A stretch of 64,000 nucleotides of DNA from Lunularia cruciata (GCA_948567375.1 OX419760.1:47864001-47928000), one strand, 5' to 3'; shown: positions 21,393 to 35,943, counted from the first letter of the stretch. A program made the numbers and translations. Notes: generated by a model from the letters alone, not told the origin.

Positions 21393-22141
21393 TGTAATAC
21401 AAATAGCTAGATATATTATCTAGAGGTGAAAATTGACTTTGTAACATCTCAAAGGATTTTAGATATGGTAGGCTAGGTAGATAAGATAGAGGTGTTAGAG
21501 AAATAACACTTCTACTAATAGAGTGGGAGCCAAAAAAAGCTTGAAAATGCAATACCAATAGCTAGGCATGATCTAGAGGTGAAAGTTGGATTGGTTAATC
21601 TGAGAGGATGTTATAGATAATGGACTAAGTAGATTAGATAGAGGTATCACCAAGAGAATACTTCTACTAATAGGGCAGGAGCTGAGAATAACCTGAAAAC
21701 TTCAAAGTCAATTTTGGATGAATTAGGCCTAAAAAATATGCAGATTCCAGCTCCCCTCTCCAAACATAGGAAAGGTTAGCCTTCCTTCTCCCTAGGTTTG
21801 TCTCATTGAGAGCTTTCCAGTGATCCCTCACCCAGGCGATTTGGAGATTCCTTAAAGATTCCCTCTGGTCAAAGATGGTTTGACCAACCAGGGTAGGATC
21901 AGAACTGACATGTCATCCATGCATGCAACTAATCTAAGGGTAGAGTTTGTTGACATGTCACTCATCCATATATCTGATCCAAGGGTGGAGCTTCCTTTAG
22001 GGGAGTCCTCTTTGCTATATAATATAGTCAAGGTGCTCCTTTGCGGCATTGGGGGCATTAGAGGCATTGGAGGATTGAGTGTGAAGCTTGTGTTTCTTCT
22101 CCTTTGTTTCTCGTAAGATCTCTTCTCCTTGGAAGATTACA
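21393..22141 (+). mobile_element. Solo LTR of the A/B/D family
   Basis: TGTAATACAAATAGCTAG to GGAAGATTACA, about 749 bp, with the duplicated U3 segment (second copy from about 21551, CAATACCAATAGCTAGGC). It has no primer site or gag after it. The flanks ATATC (21388-21392) and ATATT (22142-22146) are a one-mismatch target duplication. It is most likely left by recombination between the LTRs of a full element. Confidence 0.85.
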
Positions 22142-24100
22142 ATATTAATATCAATACCATTGAGTTTTGCAACACATACACCAAAGGTCAGAATGTACTA
22201 GTAGGCAAGATGTGCTTCAAACAAAGAAGAAACTTAATGTAAAGGTTTGATCCTTGAAGGCCTAAATTGGAGTAGACCACCTAGGGATTCAGAAGTAAAA
22301 GAGTTGGAGTTGAACAAGAAGAAGTAGCCAAGGAAAAGCCTTCATCCCCTTTGAGACTTTGGGAACCATGGAGGAAGCATAGGCCAGTATGAAGACATCA
22401 TGGATAAGGTTTCTAGTGTTACTACTTGGTAGTATAGGTAAACAATTATGAAGTAAATCATACTTACCTTAGAGATGAGATTGAGGCCTTGCATTTGCAA
22501 GTGAGAATAAAGTTCAATATAATAAGGCCATTGCAGCCAATCATGGGATCATAAAGTTGTACACTTGGTGCAAAATAAATAACAAATAAATAAGGAAGGA
22601 GATGGATCATCTTTGACTTACAATATTAGATTTCAAAAATCATGACAGCAATTTTAGGATTCCTACCAAAGCTTTCAACCATACTAATACTTATGCATTG
22701 ACTTAGACAATATATCTTAAGAGCATTATCTAACCTACATATGGCCCATAATTTTGTACCAATTTTTTGGTTCCTTCTCAAACCTATCACTTTAGAGCTA
22801 AATATTTTGAGTTTGGATTCAACCACAATGTTGTTAAGTTTAAAGTTGATGTGAGTGCAAGAGTTGCCAACTAGAGTGAAGGTTTTTGTAGAGTGGATGT
22901 TTTTGTGAGATGGATTTAGAGTCTAGAGTACATACTAGAGCAAACAAGAGGAGCAAAAAATCTCTCTTGGGTGGATATGGAAAAAACTTAAGGAGTACAA
23001 GGTTTAGTTCACAAAATAATGGTTAGGTTATGAGGCCTTTGCATTAAAACCCCAAAATATAGAGCAATTTCTTACTCTTATGTCTCTTGATCTGAAAATT
23101 GGGTTGAAAGCGGATAGATTTAGTAACATTTTGGCCATTAGTAGAAAGCTTGGATCTGCTATGATACCTCTTACCTAGAACAAATGTATTAGATTTGATA
23201 TTCAATATTCACATGAGGATGGTCAAATTTGAGCTCTATTCTAGAGATCCAAAATGTAGCTTTTGAGATCACAAAGGGTGAAAGGTCACCTCCTTCTTAG
23301 GTTTTGCAAGATTAAATGCTTAGATTTGCTACAAGTCTTCTATTAAAACAAGATGGCTTTGTCTTTGATACCTTATGCCTAAGTTAAATTTGCAAGGAAT
23401 TTAAGGTACGACTTGAGATGCAAAGTTGGTATTAAGAATGCTCTAAGTTCATTTTTCTCCTCACAGTTGCCCTTATGTGAGTGGTAGGAATACAAATATG
23501 GATCTATGAGTTGCAAGTCATGGAAGAATATAATCTCAAAGGTGATGAATCCAACCCAAAGTTTGGAATTCTGAGTAATTTCAAGTGACTTTGAAAGAGT
23601 ACATTATTGTTATGTCAACTCACAATTCCAAGTTCTTGCAAGAATAATTAAAAAAAATTTGGTACCATTTCTAGAGTAGTATTTACAAGCAAAATACTAT
23701 TGAAGTAGTAAGTTGCATTTTATATCCTGATTGGTATAACAATATCTACATTACTTCTAATTTAAACTTATAAAGAACACTTGTGCAAGGTCCAATTGAA
23801 GAGCTATGAATGTGATCATGCCTTAAGAAGTTGTGATGATATTTTATTTTTTTTATTTTTTATAAATCATCTAAAAGCATATTTTCCCGTAGGTATGACC
23901 CTTTGGTGAATTGAATTGTAAAAAATTGATCAAAACTCAAAGAAGAAGTGACTTTTTATACCCAAAAATGTGTTTGAAGGAAAGAAGTTGTCCTATTGTA
24001 GGTCCAAAGAATTTAAGCCAAGATTGCAATATATGAATACCTCTTGTCAAAATAGGTTGAAGGAGAAGACCATAATTATATACTCATGAGAGAATATAAG
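22142..24100. other. Unassigned DNA, no gene recognised
   Basis: Only short frames broken by stops. The 5' part is the other side of the site entered by the solo LTR. Composition suggests decayed repeat sequence, but I see no diagnostic motif. Confidence 0.5.
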
Positions 24101-25000
24101 AGTGTCAATGAGACTTTTAAATTTTTACAATGAACTTTTATTAATTTTCTTATTTATAAAAAGATGTGCTAAATGAATTTATACTTATTAACATAGAGAA
24201 ATGTAGTGCCGAATATGGATATGACCATTTTCTTTTAGAAATATTAAATTACATATAACAATTAATGACACCAAGAAAGGATGAAGCATCTACACAAGAA
24301 TATGCAAGATAAATATTGATGGATATTATAAATATAGAATATTCTTTTATGTAGTTACAAATGTTGTGTTTGTCCAACATAACAACCAAGTTATTAACTT
24401 CTAAATTATCATTATAAAGTTGAAAAGAGGTATAAAGAGAAGGATGAAGAGTATTATAATGAGGATTATAGAAGCAAAGATTAATTACATAATAAATAAA
24501 TAAAGCAAAGACAAAAGAAAGAGATGCCTAAAGCAAATTGATTGAAGAGGAAATAAGTATAAATTATTGATATAGATGGAGAATTGAAAGGAAGGAAAGT
24601 TAGAGCAATAATTGATCCAAGAGTAACTTATTTAACAATAAAATATTATGACGTTGGGATTAAAGTTAGAAAAGTATAACAATGAGGAGATAGAGCTTAC
24701 AATGTGCAAATGAAACCCTTGAAACATTTTATAGGCATGTAAGATGGAATATATGTAAATAAAAGAAGTAGATTGAATGGAACATTATCAAATGAGCAAT
24801 ATCTTACAATCTCAAAGATACTTCAGATTGGAAGGTAAGCTATAAAGGCACCAAATACTAACAACCAAGAAATTGGGGCCATGAACTAGATAGACATTGC
24901 CAAGTATACTTAAGTAAACTTTAGTGTTTGGAAAGTAAACGTAAGTGTTTGAAAATTAGCAAAAATCTTTTGAAAGGGGTTAGGGTATAGTTATTGAGTT
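24100..25000 (+). pseudogene. Ancient gypsy relic with a protease-like patch
   Basis: At about 24566-24675 one frame reads IDIDGELKGRKVRAIIDPRV then TYLTIKYYDVG, resembling the gypsy protease active site (normally xxIDxGAT, here IDPRVT). The upstream segment may be gag but is too decayed to tell. No LTRs were found. Confidence 0.4.
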
Positions 25001-27277
25001 GGGTCCAATCTATTGGGTTTTTAATTCATGGTAATATGTTGGAAATTTTGGATTTATTCCATTGACCAAAATTTTAAAGTTTTAATTGGCATATGATAGA
25101 TATTCTTACTTTTTATATTCATTTTGACCTCTATGGATTTGGATTCCAAATCTGCACTAATGCACATGTTATGAAATTTAGGTTTCAGAAATCCAAGAAA
25201 AGGATCAGACAAATTAAGGTATGGTTTTCTAAGGTGAATTCTTTTGGGGCAAGATCATTAATGATGAAGACAAAGACTTTTAGAATTATCAGTTTGAGTG
25301 GGCAATTTTGATTCCCATGGATTTAGAGCCCAAATCAATTGAAGATGATATTCTATTAATTTTTTAATGTCTAGGCTTTCCCTAGTTCTATACCAAAAAA
25401 ATTTCTAATACAAATTGGTAGATGAAAGATTTTCAGGTAAGATTTAGTTAATCATTTTCTTAAGGTTTTAACCTCAAAGTAATCAATGAAAATACCTCTC
25501 TACTTGAGTTGTATGCTTTTGGAATATGAAACTATATGATGAATATATAAAGAGATCTAAATTTTCTTTACTCTATAATTTCATGTTTTCTCTGTTCTAT
25601 AATTTATTTAAATCATCATTTTAAAGAGATTATTGATACAGTTAATTTATTCATGATAATAAAAAATAAAATTAAAGATAAAATCCTTAAATCATTATAC
25701 AATTTCTAGGCTTCAAATTCCAAAATTGTGGACAAGAAGTGCTCAATATTTAAGTCTATGTTTTTGGACTTTGAAACCATGGATGGAAGTAATTGAATTT
25801 AAAAAAAAAGATGCTTCATAACTTCTAAATTTAGTCCCATTTATATATATTATTGATCTTTTAGCATTATTAGTTAAAACTACTTGGCAGTCTTACAAAT
25901 CTTAATAGTTTTTCATGCTCATATTGGATTGAAACTTGAAAAGCTTACCAAAGTGATTCAAATATTCCTATCACTAATAGTTATTACGTCTACAATTTTC
26001 ATAAGAAAACTTGGATCCATAATCTTCACAAGCTATGTCTCAAAATATTTGCATACTATTAGATCCATAATAAAATAATTTAATCGTAAAATTAAAAACT
26101 AAATTTATTTATCTTAATATTAAAAATTTATTTTCCAGTGTTACATTTTTGGTGCTTAGTCCAATAGTCAATTCTTCTAGTGAGAGCAACTTAATCTATA
26201 GCAAGATCATAGAAAAATAGGTAAAGATCTGCAATCTATCTACCAAGTATGTGTTAAGAAGATAGTAAAGTTACATAGTTTCTCAAAATATTTCACTTCT
26301 TTTCATACAAATATGTTCTTATTGTTACAAGTGTAATTGGCTATAATCTATACCAATCTAGTAACTCAAGATAATCCAAGCAACATTTTTTTGGTAACCA
26401 AATAAATTTAGAAATCTTTTATAATAGTGATGGTTTCTTGATGTATATAATTGGACATCCATATTATATGATTGCTTATTCCGGTGAAGTGAAGGAAAGG
26501 TTATGGCATAGCTAATAATCCAATAGCTTCAATAACAACTTGAGAAATTTGAATGGTATGACATATAGATGTGTTTCAACAAGTAACACTCGTTTTACAC
26601 CCATTCAAAGAAAACCAGTCTTACAAGAACATCTAGTTATGTTTTAGATAATGGTAAATTTGGATGTATATAATTGCATAGATGGTTTATCCCAAAAAGA
26701 AACACATATTAATAGAAAGCATGAGCACATGCAAATTATTTCAATAGACTTCTTGATTGAGAAATTTATGAACCTTGAAGAAAATCTTTTGCGAATATTA
26801 AAAAAATTGAATACATAAATGTTTTTATGTTGTGAAATTTAGTTTGAATTTAAAATTAAATGATAAGAGTGATTTTCCCATATTTCCTCTATGTTATAAT
26901 GCTCTATCATATCTTTGTGAATTTTTTTCAGTTTTTTATATTCAAAAAAATATTTAAAATCAAAATAGATGATAATCAAAACCTCATGTGTATCTTAAGA
27001 TCAGTGTTAGAGAAGATGCACTCTATACTCATGCAATATTTAATTTTGAACACGATGTGTATAATGCATTTTTCACACATAGTACTCATTCTAATTTAGG
27101 CATCTCTTTGTTATAATTGGAGAAATTTCATGCAAAACCTCAATTTAATATAAAGATTATGAATATATGGACTTAAGGAATAAATTTATATAAGTTCACT
27201 AAGCTATGTAGTGTTTTGTAATGGTAAAACAATAATGAACTTTCATCCCAAACTTTACCATGTTACCTTTATGTAGG

Positions 27278-27338
<61 letters not shown>

Positions 27339-28400
27339 TTAAGTGAACTTGATCCATCTTCTCAATACTTGTTTACTGCCAAAGATTTTATTTTCTCATA
27401 TAAATGACTATATTTTCATGTTTTGGAGAAATATAGTTTGTATATCGATGGTAAAGATATAGAAATATAGTTTTGATTTTACATTCTGCAAATATAACCA
27501 CAAATTTAGAAGAAATTATGAAAATTTATGCAATCCAAAATGTACCATATATTTTTTTGCCCAAACATATTGTGTCTAAGTTATGTAGATGCGCATTTTG
27601 GTATTTTTTTCTAATCCTACGGTCAAATATAACCATAATTTTGCCATAAAAAATTAAAATTTAGGTAATAATAAGCCTATATGAAAATTTTATACATATC
27701 TACAATATTATTAAAAAAAATACCATTTACTCCAAAATAATCCCTCAATTAGAATGAGAATTTTGTCTTCTTATGAGTAATATTTTGTACCACCAACACA
27801 AAAGCTACTAATAATTAACCTATTTTTTTATATAAGCCAATTATAAGTTGTTATAGCTTAGTGTATCATATTAAGCATATACATAGTTTTGGGGCTCCAA
27901 CTAGTTCTTAGCAAGATTCTAAGAGAACTTTCATATCCAAATTTCAAAAAATTACACAAAAAGAACCAACAGAGTTAATATAAATTGATTTCATGAAGAG
28001 TTATATTATCCAATTTATGACATTCTCATGCATATTTTAATGATTAGTAAATTTGAAGAATGAGTGTTTAATAAGTACATAAAAAACTCATAAAAGAATT
28101 AAATGGAATAACAAGAGAACCATAATGACTATAAAAAGCCATGTAGATTTTCAAAAGATTTAACTCCCTTATCTCTTCTATACTTGTACATTCTTAACCT
28201 CGACAAAGCATATACAGAATTGTACGCAAGTAGACAATGTGATTCCTTTTAGAGACTACTGTAATCCAACATAACCATTCACCAATGTCTTAAACTCAGA
28301 AAGCATAGCTATAATAAAACTGAGGATCTTGTAATTATCACCAACTTAGGCATAACATTGCAAATTGTCCAACTTGTATGCAACAAAGCTCATCAATCAC
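25001..28400. other. AT-rich DNA, no gene recognised
   Basis: Short frames only, for example 26860-27099, with no recognised domain. It contains the long AT microsatellite at 27282-27334. Confidence 0.55.
27282..27334. repeat. (AT)n microsatellite
   Basis: About 26 uninterrupted AT units. Confidence 0.97.
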
Positions 28401-30620
28401 ACAAGGTGAATATGGGATTGAGCCAATTGATCAAGGAAAAATCAATGACCGATAAGATAAATTCAAAATTTTGATGAGAGCAGCATTAGTTTTAGTGGTT
28501 TAGAGCTTAATAAGCAAATAAAGTGTTCTATTTGTATGGTATGATCCAAAACAGTCCTTATAAGATTCTTATAAACTATGGCAGTTCAGAAAATTGTGCA
28601 TTAATAAATTTTTGGAAGAGATTACTATTTTTGTTACTTATGATGTATAATTTTCATATGATGATTACAAAAAGAAATTATCTACTTTTAGGATTCTTAA
28701 TCTTATACTCCTCAAGAGTTGATAAGAATATATGAAGTCAAAGCAATTCATCACTAAACTTGTGTCATATGATATTATTCTAGTATTATTTTAGCTTGAT
28801 ATAGTTTTTCTCAAGTTAATTAAGAAAAAAACAATGCAATTGATTACAAAAGACAAAGTACTCTACATTGGTTGGATGTATGGTACCTTTGATAGATATG
28901 TAATATTAATAGTACTTGATACAAAAGAAATTATATTAGTGTAGTTTCTATGGAGCTAGCAATCAATAGTAGCTTAGAAGAAAGAGATAACAATATATGC
29001 TCATTGGTTTTGGACCAAACCAAAAGTAAGAGTTGATCAAGAAAGATAAGGGTATCCAATTCAAAGACGGTGGATGAGACTTTACAAAATTTTGCAATAA
29101 GTTTCTAGATGAGTTATCCAAGAGTCTACGTCTTGTTCAAGAAATACTATTTAGAATTTATTTGCTCCCAAAGAATAAACCTATTAGTAGAAAGCGAGAG
29201 GGAAGCAAGAAGGAGGCAAAGACGTTTATAGAAGGGATTGAACAATGTCTGTTTCTAAAAAGAATTAGAAGATCTTGAAAGAGCTTAATAGAGAAGATTT
29301 TTATTTGACTTAATATCTCACTTTGGGAACCTGTCTATTATTTTTCCCAAAGAAAGACAAAGGTCTTTGATTCTAAATGGATTAACATTTATTTTATAAA
29401 AGAAAGAAGAATACTTATCCTTTACCTCCTTGAATATGAAATTTTTAGCCAAATGCATGAAGCTAAATTCTTTATCAAGTTGGATGTTTATTTTGAGCAA
29501 TACCTGATACTTATCTTCTTACAAGATATGCCCAAAAAACTTGTTTTCTCAAGATGTGGAAACTTTTAAATTGACTGTCCTTTCCTTTGGACTAACTAGT
29601 TTCTATATAATATTCATAGATCAAATGTATCGGGGACTTAATAGATTTTTTAGATAAATGAATTATAGTGTTTCTTGATGATACTCCCATTTATAACACA
29701 AGAGAATATTGAGCTCATATTGGCAATTTCCTGAAATATTTATGCAAATTGAATATCTTTTACAAAAAATAAAATTGTAGAATAAGAAGAATAGATTACC
29801 TTCTTGGACCCTCAAAATTTGAGAAAAATTAAAGATGGAAGAATGAAAAACTGTAATGGCAAAGTTTGTCAATTTTTATGCAAGTTGGAGTTCTTTTACA
29901 AGAAATCAAATGGTAGACTAGAAAGAAATGATTTCCTTCTTGAACTCATAGGGTTTTAGGAAAACTAAAGATAGAAGAGTAAAAGGCCAAGTTTATTATG
30001 GATTAGGTAACTCAAAAAGATGCTAGTGATGTGTGAAGACTAAATAGATTGTTCAATCATCAGCAGATAAAACATTACTACAAACATGTCGTGGTACTAC
30101 TCATAAACTCAAGGATGGTTACTTCAAAGAAAATGATGTAAGAAGGTTCTTTTTTTGCAACTCAAGAACTTAATATTTACTTGTCTAAGTATATACTCAC
30201 AAGTTATCATATATTACTAATTTGGATTTTTCTAACCATGCTATTGAAGCAATGCTAAAATAAGCCTTATGAAATGGTTTGTAACACATTCTTGTGCCTT
30301 GAAAGTTTTAACTTTCACCAATTTTCTTGATCTAAAGGATTTCAAATTTGGATAGGGAAAACTATCCTTCTTGTGACTATGACAAATTATTAATTGTATA
30401 TGCTACTAGAGTTTAGCAACAGTAGAAGACAATATACCACAATCCATTATTGCAATTAGATTGTTTGGAGCACATGAAGAGCCTGTATCATTGTTAGGAC
30501 GAGCCATTCTAATAATATCATATCAATTTGCAATATAAATTGGAGTAATTCTATATTTTTTCAAATACACTCTCTTTTTGGCCATATTAGAGGCAGATTT
30601 TACATTATATAATGTCTAGT
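28400..30620 (+). pseudogene. Ancient Ty3/gypsy pol relic
   Basis: In collinear order: a protease-like patch, YKILINYGSSENCALINF (about 28555-28615, DSGS decayed to NYGS); reverse transcriptase patches FFIKLDVYFEQ (about 29469-29500), a decayed FGLTN region, and VFLDDTPIYN (about 29670-29700, the catalytic FLDD box); and an RNase H-like LDFSNHAIEAML (about 30222-30258). Stops and frameshifts occur every few dozen codons. It is much older than A-E, and no LTRs were located. Confidence 0.65.
29727..29990 (+). repeat. Diverged tandem duplication within the relic RT
   Basis: Two ~130-bp copies share TTTATGCAA.TTG, CTTTTACAA.AAAT, GATT.CCTTCTTG and AAAGATGGAAGA-like blocks. Confidence 0.65.
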
Positions 30621-33600
30621 ATTAGTCAAATCAAAGCTAAACCTTTGATTTGACTAATTCCTTTGATCAAGTTAGATTACTTGCAAAAATTTCAAAGAGA
30701 TCTCTTTTCTAAGGTGCCTTAGCCCAAATTATGATTAAAATATTCATTATTCATTAAGAATAATTTTCACATAAGGGAAATCAAATTTTTTTGGTATGAT
30801 CTTACTCTTTATTTTGGTAGATTGTAGAAAGTACATGACTTCTCAATTTGAAGATAGATATCTTCAAATAGATATTTTGGAATAGATAAACTACTAATTT
30901 TTTCAAGGTTTTTTTTCAGAGTGATGGCTAAATAGGGCTTGATATATTTGGCTTTTTATTTATTCTTGTAGGAGTCATCAAGAATGAAATTTAAATTTAT
31001 CCAATTGCTCTACAGAACCAATTTTAATCCTCACTTCCTACTTGGAGCATGTGAGCTTGGAAATGTTATGAGTTGGAGCTCATAAAATCTCTTCTTTTCA
31101 TTGCTCATAATGTCACTATAATTGTTATGTTTATAGATAATTTGAATAAGTAACTAAGTTTAACTCTTATATTTGACATTTTGGATAGATGATTTGTAAA
31201 TTCTAAGTTCTACTTTGGATTTTTTCATTGTAATATTATGTGGTGACTCAATATCAACATATTTGTGATATAATCAATAAGAAAAGGTTGTTCCCTTGAG
31301 GATACGGGTTGGAAATGACTAGAATGAAGATAAAGTGCCACAATGCCACAAGTTCCTTGTTCTTGCTTATTTAGCCTATTGGGCAAAAACCACTCCCAAA
31401 AGGGTAGAGCCACCACCTTTGTTGCACTACAAAAAGAGAAAATCACCATCAATCACACTCACTATATATTTAATCCAAAGGATTCTTGATTGTGATGGTT
31501 CATTTGTAATAAAGGTCACTTCACCTCAGAATTTTTGTACCTTCTCTGGTGCCTAGCCAAATTCTTGACAACTATTATTGAAACAATCATAAGTACTAAA
31601 ATTTGCAATCATATCACAACATTTAGGTTGTACAAAATTGACAATATGAAGATGTCTCCCAAATAGCATCTTAATGCACAAACTAAGAGAGAGTAAGATC
31701 TCCCAAAGATCCAATTACTCTAGCAACCATGATTGTGACACAATGTTCTACCCTTCCTAGAAGATGTGACATCACAAGAGACTTGAATGAGTACACTATT
31801 GAGTCTTACATGTTGGTGTTACTTTATGATACTCCAAGTGTGTGGAAACCTATCTTTGTATTGTTCTTGATCTCTATAGATCCCCTAGAGTTACACACTC
31901 TAGTTCCACATAAATGGCTTCCCTCACTCAAGAGCTTTTGCTCATGCATCAAGTTTCCTCACTCCCACTCCCACTCAAATCAACATTCAATCACTCATGC
32001 AAAGTGCATACTAATACACATACACCAACCTGATAGTCTTGATGGTATAAACCTCATTTACTACAATGAAAAGATGCACCAAATGAACCCTATGCGCATC
32101 AAATCTAAGCTTTATATACAATCCTACTTAGCTGCCAAAGAAATCTAGTGACTACAATGCACTAGAAATCCCTAATAACATCTAAGTTGCTTAGTACTAA
32201 GTACATCTTATCTATTGATGTAACCTTAAACTTAATCCTAAGTAGGTGTAGGGCATGTGGTATGGCCACTTGAGCTATTTAACTTATCATTTTCCACTAT
32301 TATATCAAGTTAAAGGTGTAATAAAAGATCTTGAATTGTAACCTAACTACAAAATATGTATAGATAATTAATATTGTGTATTACAATTGCAAAAAATGTC
32401 TTGTTGTATATACAAAATGGCTCTTAGTCCTTCATGACAAAGTTGGATGCTACTCATTTTGTATGAAGCTGTTGATGGCTTTACTTGTATGCAAGACAAT
32501 CTAGTACAAGATATAAGATACAAAGTATGAGGTATGAGTCTGAGATGAATACAAGGTCTTAGTACAAGATGAGTACAAGGTTATGAATGCAAAATGAAAT
32601 ATGAGGTTACAAAAAAGAAACAAAGTACAAGGTTATAAATAAGAAACAAGGTTTGAGATTACAAACGAGAAACAAGTACAAGATTACAAACAAGAAATGA
32701 AGTACAAGATTACAACCAAGAAAAAAGGTACGAGGTTAGGAAGTATGAGCTCAACATCCAAATGGTTGGTACTTCATATAACTGTAAATTTTCTACAGAC
32801 ATCCAAATGCTATGATTTTGATGTCAATAGAAAGCCCTTGTAAAGCTTCTTCTAATGAAATAATGATCTTTCCATTTGAACATGTAACCATAGAGATATC
32901 AACCCCAAAGTGCACATAGAAAAATTCCTCCTCAAAGATGACTCTTCCGAGTTGAAGGTTGATGGCAACAAAGATCTCCAAGGCCGTCCCCTTTTTACCT
33001 TGGTGTATATAAGGATGAAGCTAAATACCACAAATGAGTGATTTCTTACCTAAACAGAACATTATGTTTCATTTTCTTTCCTTCCTTCTTTTTCCTTTTT
33101 CCTTCACAAAAGTAGAAAAATAGAAAAAAATTGCACTCTTGAGAACAAGTGAGACATGAAATAATCCTTACTTCACAAATAAGTTTTACAAAGTATTGTT
33201 CAAATTTTACCAAAATTTCTATATTTATTGAACACAACTCCCAAAAATGCTGAAATTAAATTTGCAACCAAACCTTAAAAGATATATTAATTTCATGTTT
33301 AACACAATTATTAAATTATTCTCCTTCCAAATTTAGAATTTACCTTAAAAAATTCCAAGCAAGTATGTAAATTTTTTCTTCCCTTCTATTTATGTTTAGT
33401 TCTTTATATCTTATTTACTCCCTATCTTCCAATATCTCTAATACGTCCATCTTCTTGCATATTTAATCTTCTTTCTTCCAAGAAGCCAAATCTCACATGC
33501 TTGTTTTAAAAATCATTAAAAAATTCTGATAAATCTATTATGATCTATCTTCTATATTTGTGACAAAGTTATGTTATTTAATCATTATTTTCCCATATCT

Positions 33601-34259
33601 CTTTACAATTAAGTTTGTAAACTCATTGTTAATTGAATTTTTTCCTTTCTTATTCTCAAATTTGTTCCTCTTGTTCTTATCATTTTGATCTTTCCCACTG
33701 CATTTTGTATTTATTCTATCTCCCACATGACTAAACCTTTTACTTCTAATACACAATCATTTCTTGATCAAATTTAACTTACTCCACATGCATACTCATC
33801 ACTATTAGGAATCATTAACAGTATGAAGAAGGTCAAAATTTTTCAATAACCAAAGTGAGAGTACAAAGTTCTTTGGAAGTGTCACTAGCTTGACCATCTT
33901 AGAACATGCTCAAGAATGCATCCAAGAGTTTAAAATTGGAGTCCATGTTAAAGATATCATTAACTAGAAAAAATATAATATAATGGTATAATAATCTAAT
34001 ATAGTAGAATTTTACATTTAAGTTGGTAGAAATTATAGAAGATACTCAAAGAAATACCAATAAGTTTCAAAAATTAATATTTGGAAGATACCTAGTAAAT
34101 TTTCTATGGTTTGAGTATGCTAGTGAAGTACTTGAGAACATTCTTAGCAATAAGGTGTTTAGGAATTTTCTTAAAGATATGACAACTTAGCTAAGAAGTT
34201 AATGGTTAGATTTTCTTATAAGCAAACCTATACCAACTCAAGTATAAATAACATGACCT
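30621..34259. other. AT-rich DNA, no gene recognised
   Basis: The longest frame, 31729-32148 (+, 139 codons), has no recognised domain, no coding bias that I can judge, and an internal CTCCCA repeat. I do not call it a gene. A minisatellite lies at 32499-32745 and a pyrimidine-rich tract near 33057-33110. Confidence 0.55.
32499..32745. repeat. Irregular minisatellite (AAGTACAAGATTACAAAC-like units)
   Basis: About ten imperfect units of roughly 20-27 bp built on AGTACAAG.TTA and AA.AAGAAA. They are tidier at the 3' end (GTACAAGATTACAAACAAGA). Confidence 0.75.
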
Positions 34260-35060
34260 TGGACCATATTTGGCAATCAAAGTTATCATGTGTAGGTACA
34301 TTATTACATAACATACATCATCATTGTCAATATTATATACTATAGAAGCACAACTCATAGAGAAATCATGCATAAACTCTAAAGTGCCACAATAATCAAT
34401 TAAGTCTCAACGCAAATCAAACTCAACTTGGATAAGAAATCATTCCTCAATTGTTGCCAATAACATGCACTTATTATAGTCAAGCCATACTTTTTCTAGC
34501 TAAAAGACTCTAGGTGTTGCTCATTGGTCTTTGTCCACCATAGCCAAGAACTTGAAGGCTCGACATCAAAGAAATGAGCTCTTTGGAGCTACACTTCAAA
34601 GGTTAGCCCATTTTCTCGACTTGTATCTCCAACGCTAATGGCACCATTGATGGTCCATTTGATGTTGCAAGTGATAATGGGCCCCATGGTGTGATCAATA
34701 GCACTAACACAAATTTGGCCAGCACTAAGTAGTCTCTGAGCAACTATTAACATAACTATGATCACTAAGACTATCACTCTAATGTTTGAGCAAACTAGCT
34801 CTAGCACTACAACTATCATGATAGTTTTTGTATATATATACACACACAAACATTATAAGTCATTTTCAACATCATAGAATATAGAAGCACAACTCATACA
34901 AAAGTCATATATAAATTCTAAAGTATCACAATTGGCTCCTAGTTTGTAGTTAGGTCCATCTAACTCTAATAGCCAAGATTGTGATATGCTCTATGGTGGT
35001 AAAGATCAAGACATTGAGTGCTATCAAGTCCCATTTTCAATCATCTATCTTCAATCTATA
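34260..35060 (-). other. 3' untranslated / LTR-like region of E1
   Basis: On the minus strand a segment beginning TTGTGATACTTTAGAATTTA (near 34930) is repeated in diverged form near 34400 (TTGTGGCACTTTAGAG). E2/E3 repeat the same module at about 60295, 61552 and 61931. Between them lies sequence matching E2 60420-60706. At about 34538 E1 runs straight from GGCTATGGTGGAC into the sequence that follows repeat G in E2, so E1 is the empty site for G. Confidence 0.65.
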
Positions 35061-35202
35061 TCACATAAAGAGTGAAATAGCTATAAATCAAGTACATGGA
35101 GGACATATCTATTGTCTTTTAGGAACCACTATGAGGAGAAGAGTCAAACAGGCCATATTCCATCCTCTCAAATAGCTATCACACACCAACATAGTAGTAA
35201 CT
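35060..35202 (-). pseudogene. C-terminal half of the E1 PHD finger
   Basis: After the D insertion point the minus strand reads TMLVCDSYLRGWNMAC, then ICPPCT and a stop. It keeps the Trp and the final CX2C pair that are lost in E2. The histidine is Asn and the fourth cysteine Tyr. The N-terminal half, CMLCGSSSGV, lies at about 41744-41775 on the far side of D. Confidence 0.75.
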
Positions 35203-35943
35203 TGTAATACTCCAAGGACAAGAGAACTCTTCAAGAGAGAAAACAAAGATTTCACACTCAATCCTTGATGCCCCAAAGGAACACCTTCTCTTTATTATAT
35301 AGCCAAGGAGGATCTCCTCCAAGGAAGTCCACCATAGGATTAGGTACATCGATAGGTCAGCAAGCTCCACACTTAGATTACTTGCTTGGATGGGTAACAT
35401 GTTGGTCATGGTCCCATCTGGTCGGTCAAATAGGCTTTGATCAAAGGGAATATTTTAGAGAATCTTCCTAAAGGAATCTTAGAATCAAGTGGGTGAGGTA
35501 CCATTGGCAAGCTCTCGGTGAGACAAATCAGACAAGAGGAGGGCCAGCCTTTCCTCCATGGGGGGGGGGGTTGGGAATCTACACATTTTTGAGGTCTAGT
35601 TCATCCGTTTAGGCCTCTGAAATTGCCAAAATTGTTCAAGCCTATTTTGGCTTCTACCCTATTAGTAGAAGTGCTCTTTTGGTGACACCTCTATTTGATC
35701 TACATTCTCCATCATATCTAACATCCTTCCAAATGTCACCACCCCAAGTTTCACCTCTACATCCTATGCCTAGCTATTGATTCTAAAGTTTCCAAGCATA
35801 TTTTGGTTTTTGGCCTATTAGTAGAAGTACTCTTTTGGTAATACCTCTAGCTTATCTACTTAGTCCATCATGTATAACTTCCTTCCAGATATTACCAAAC
35901 CAAATTTCATCCCTAGATCATCTATCTAGCTATTGGTATTACA
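35203..35943 (-). repeat. 3' LTR of element D
   Basis: On the minus strand TGTAATACCAATAGCTAG to GGAGTATTACA. The U3 segment is duplicated (second copy CAATAGCTAGGCATAGGATG near 35782). A poly-G run lies at about 35561-35571. Confidence 0.9.

Noticed and set aside
31729-32148. 139-codon open frame on the plus strand as a host gene
   Set aside because: No recognisable domain, a repeat-like CTCCCA stretch, no supporting neighbours; chance frames of this size are expected in 64 kb.
33046-33237. Short frame with lysine-rich tail as a small gene
   Set aside because: The apparent protein comes from a pyrimidine-rich tract on the other strand; nothing supports expression.
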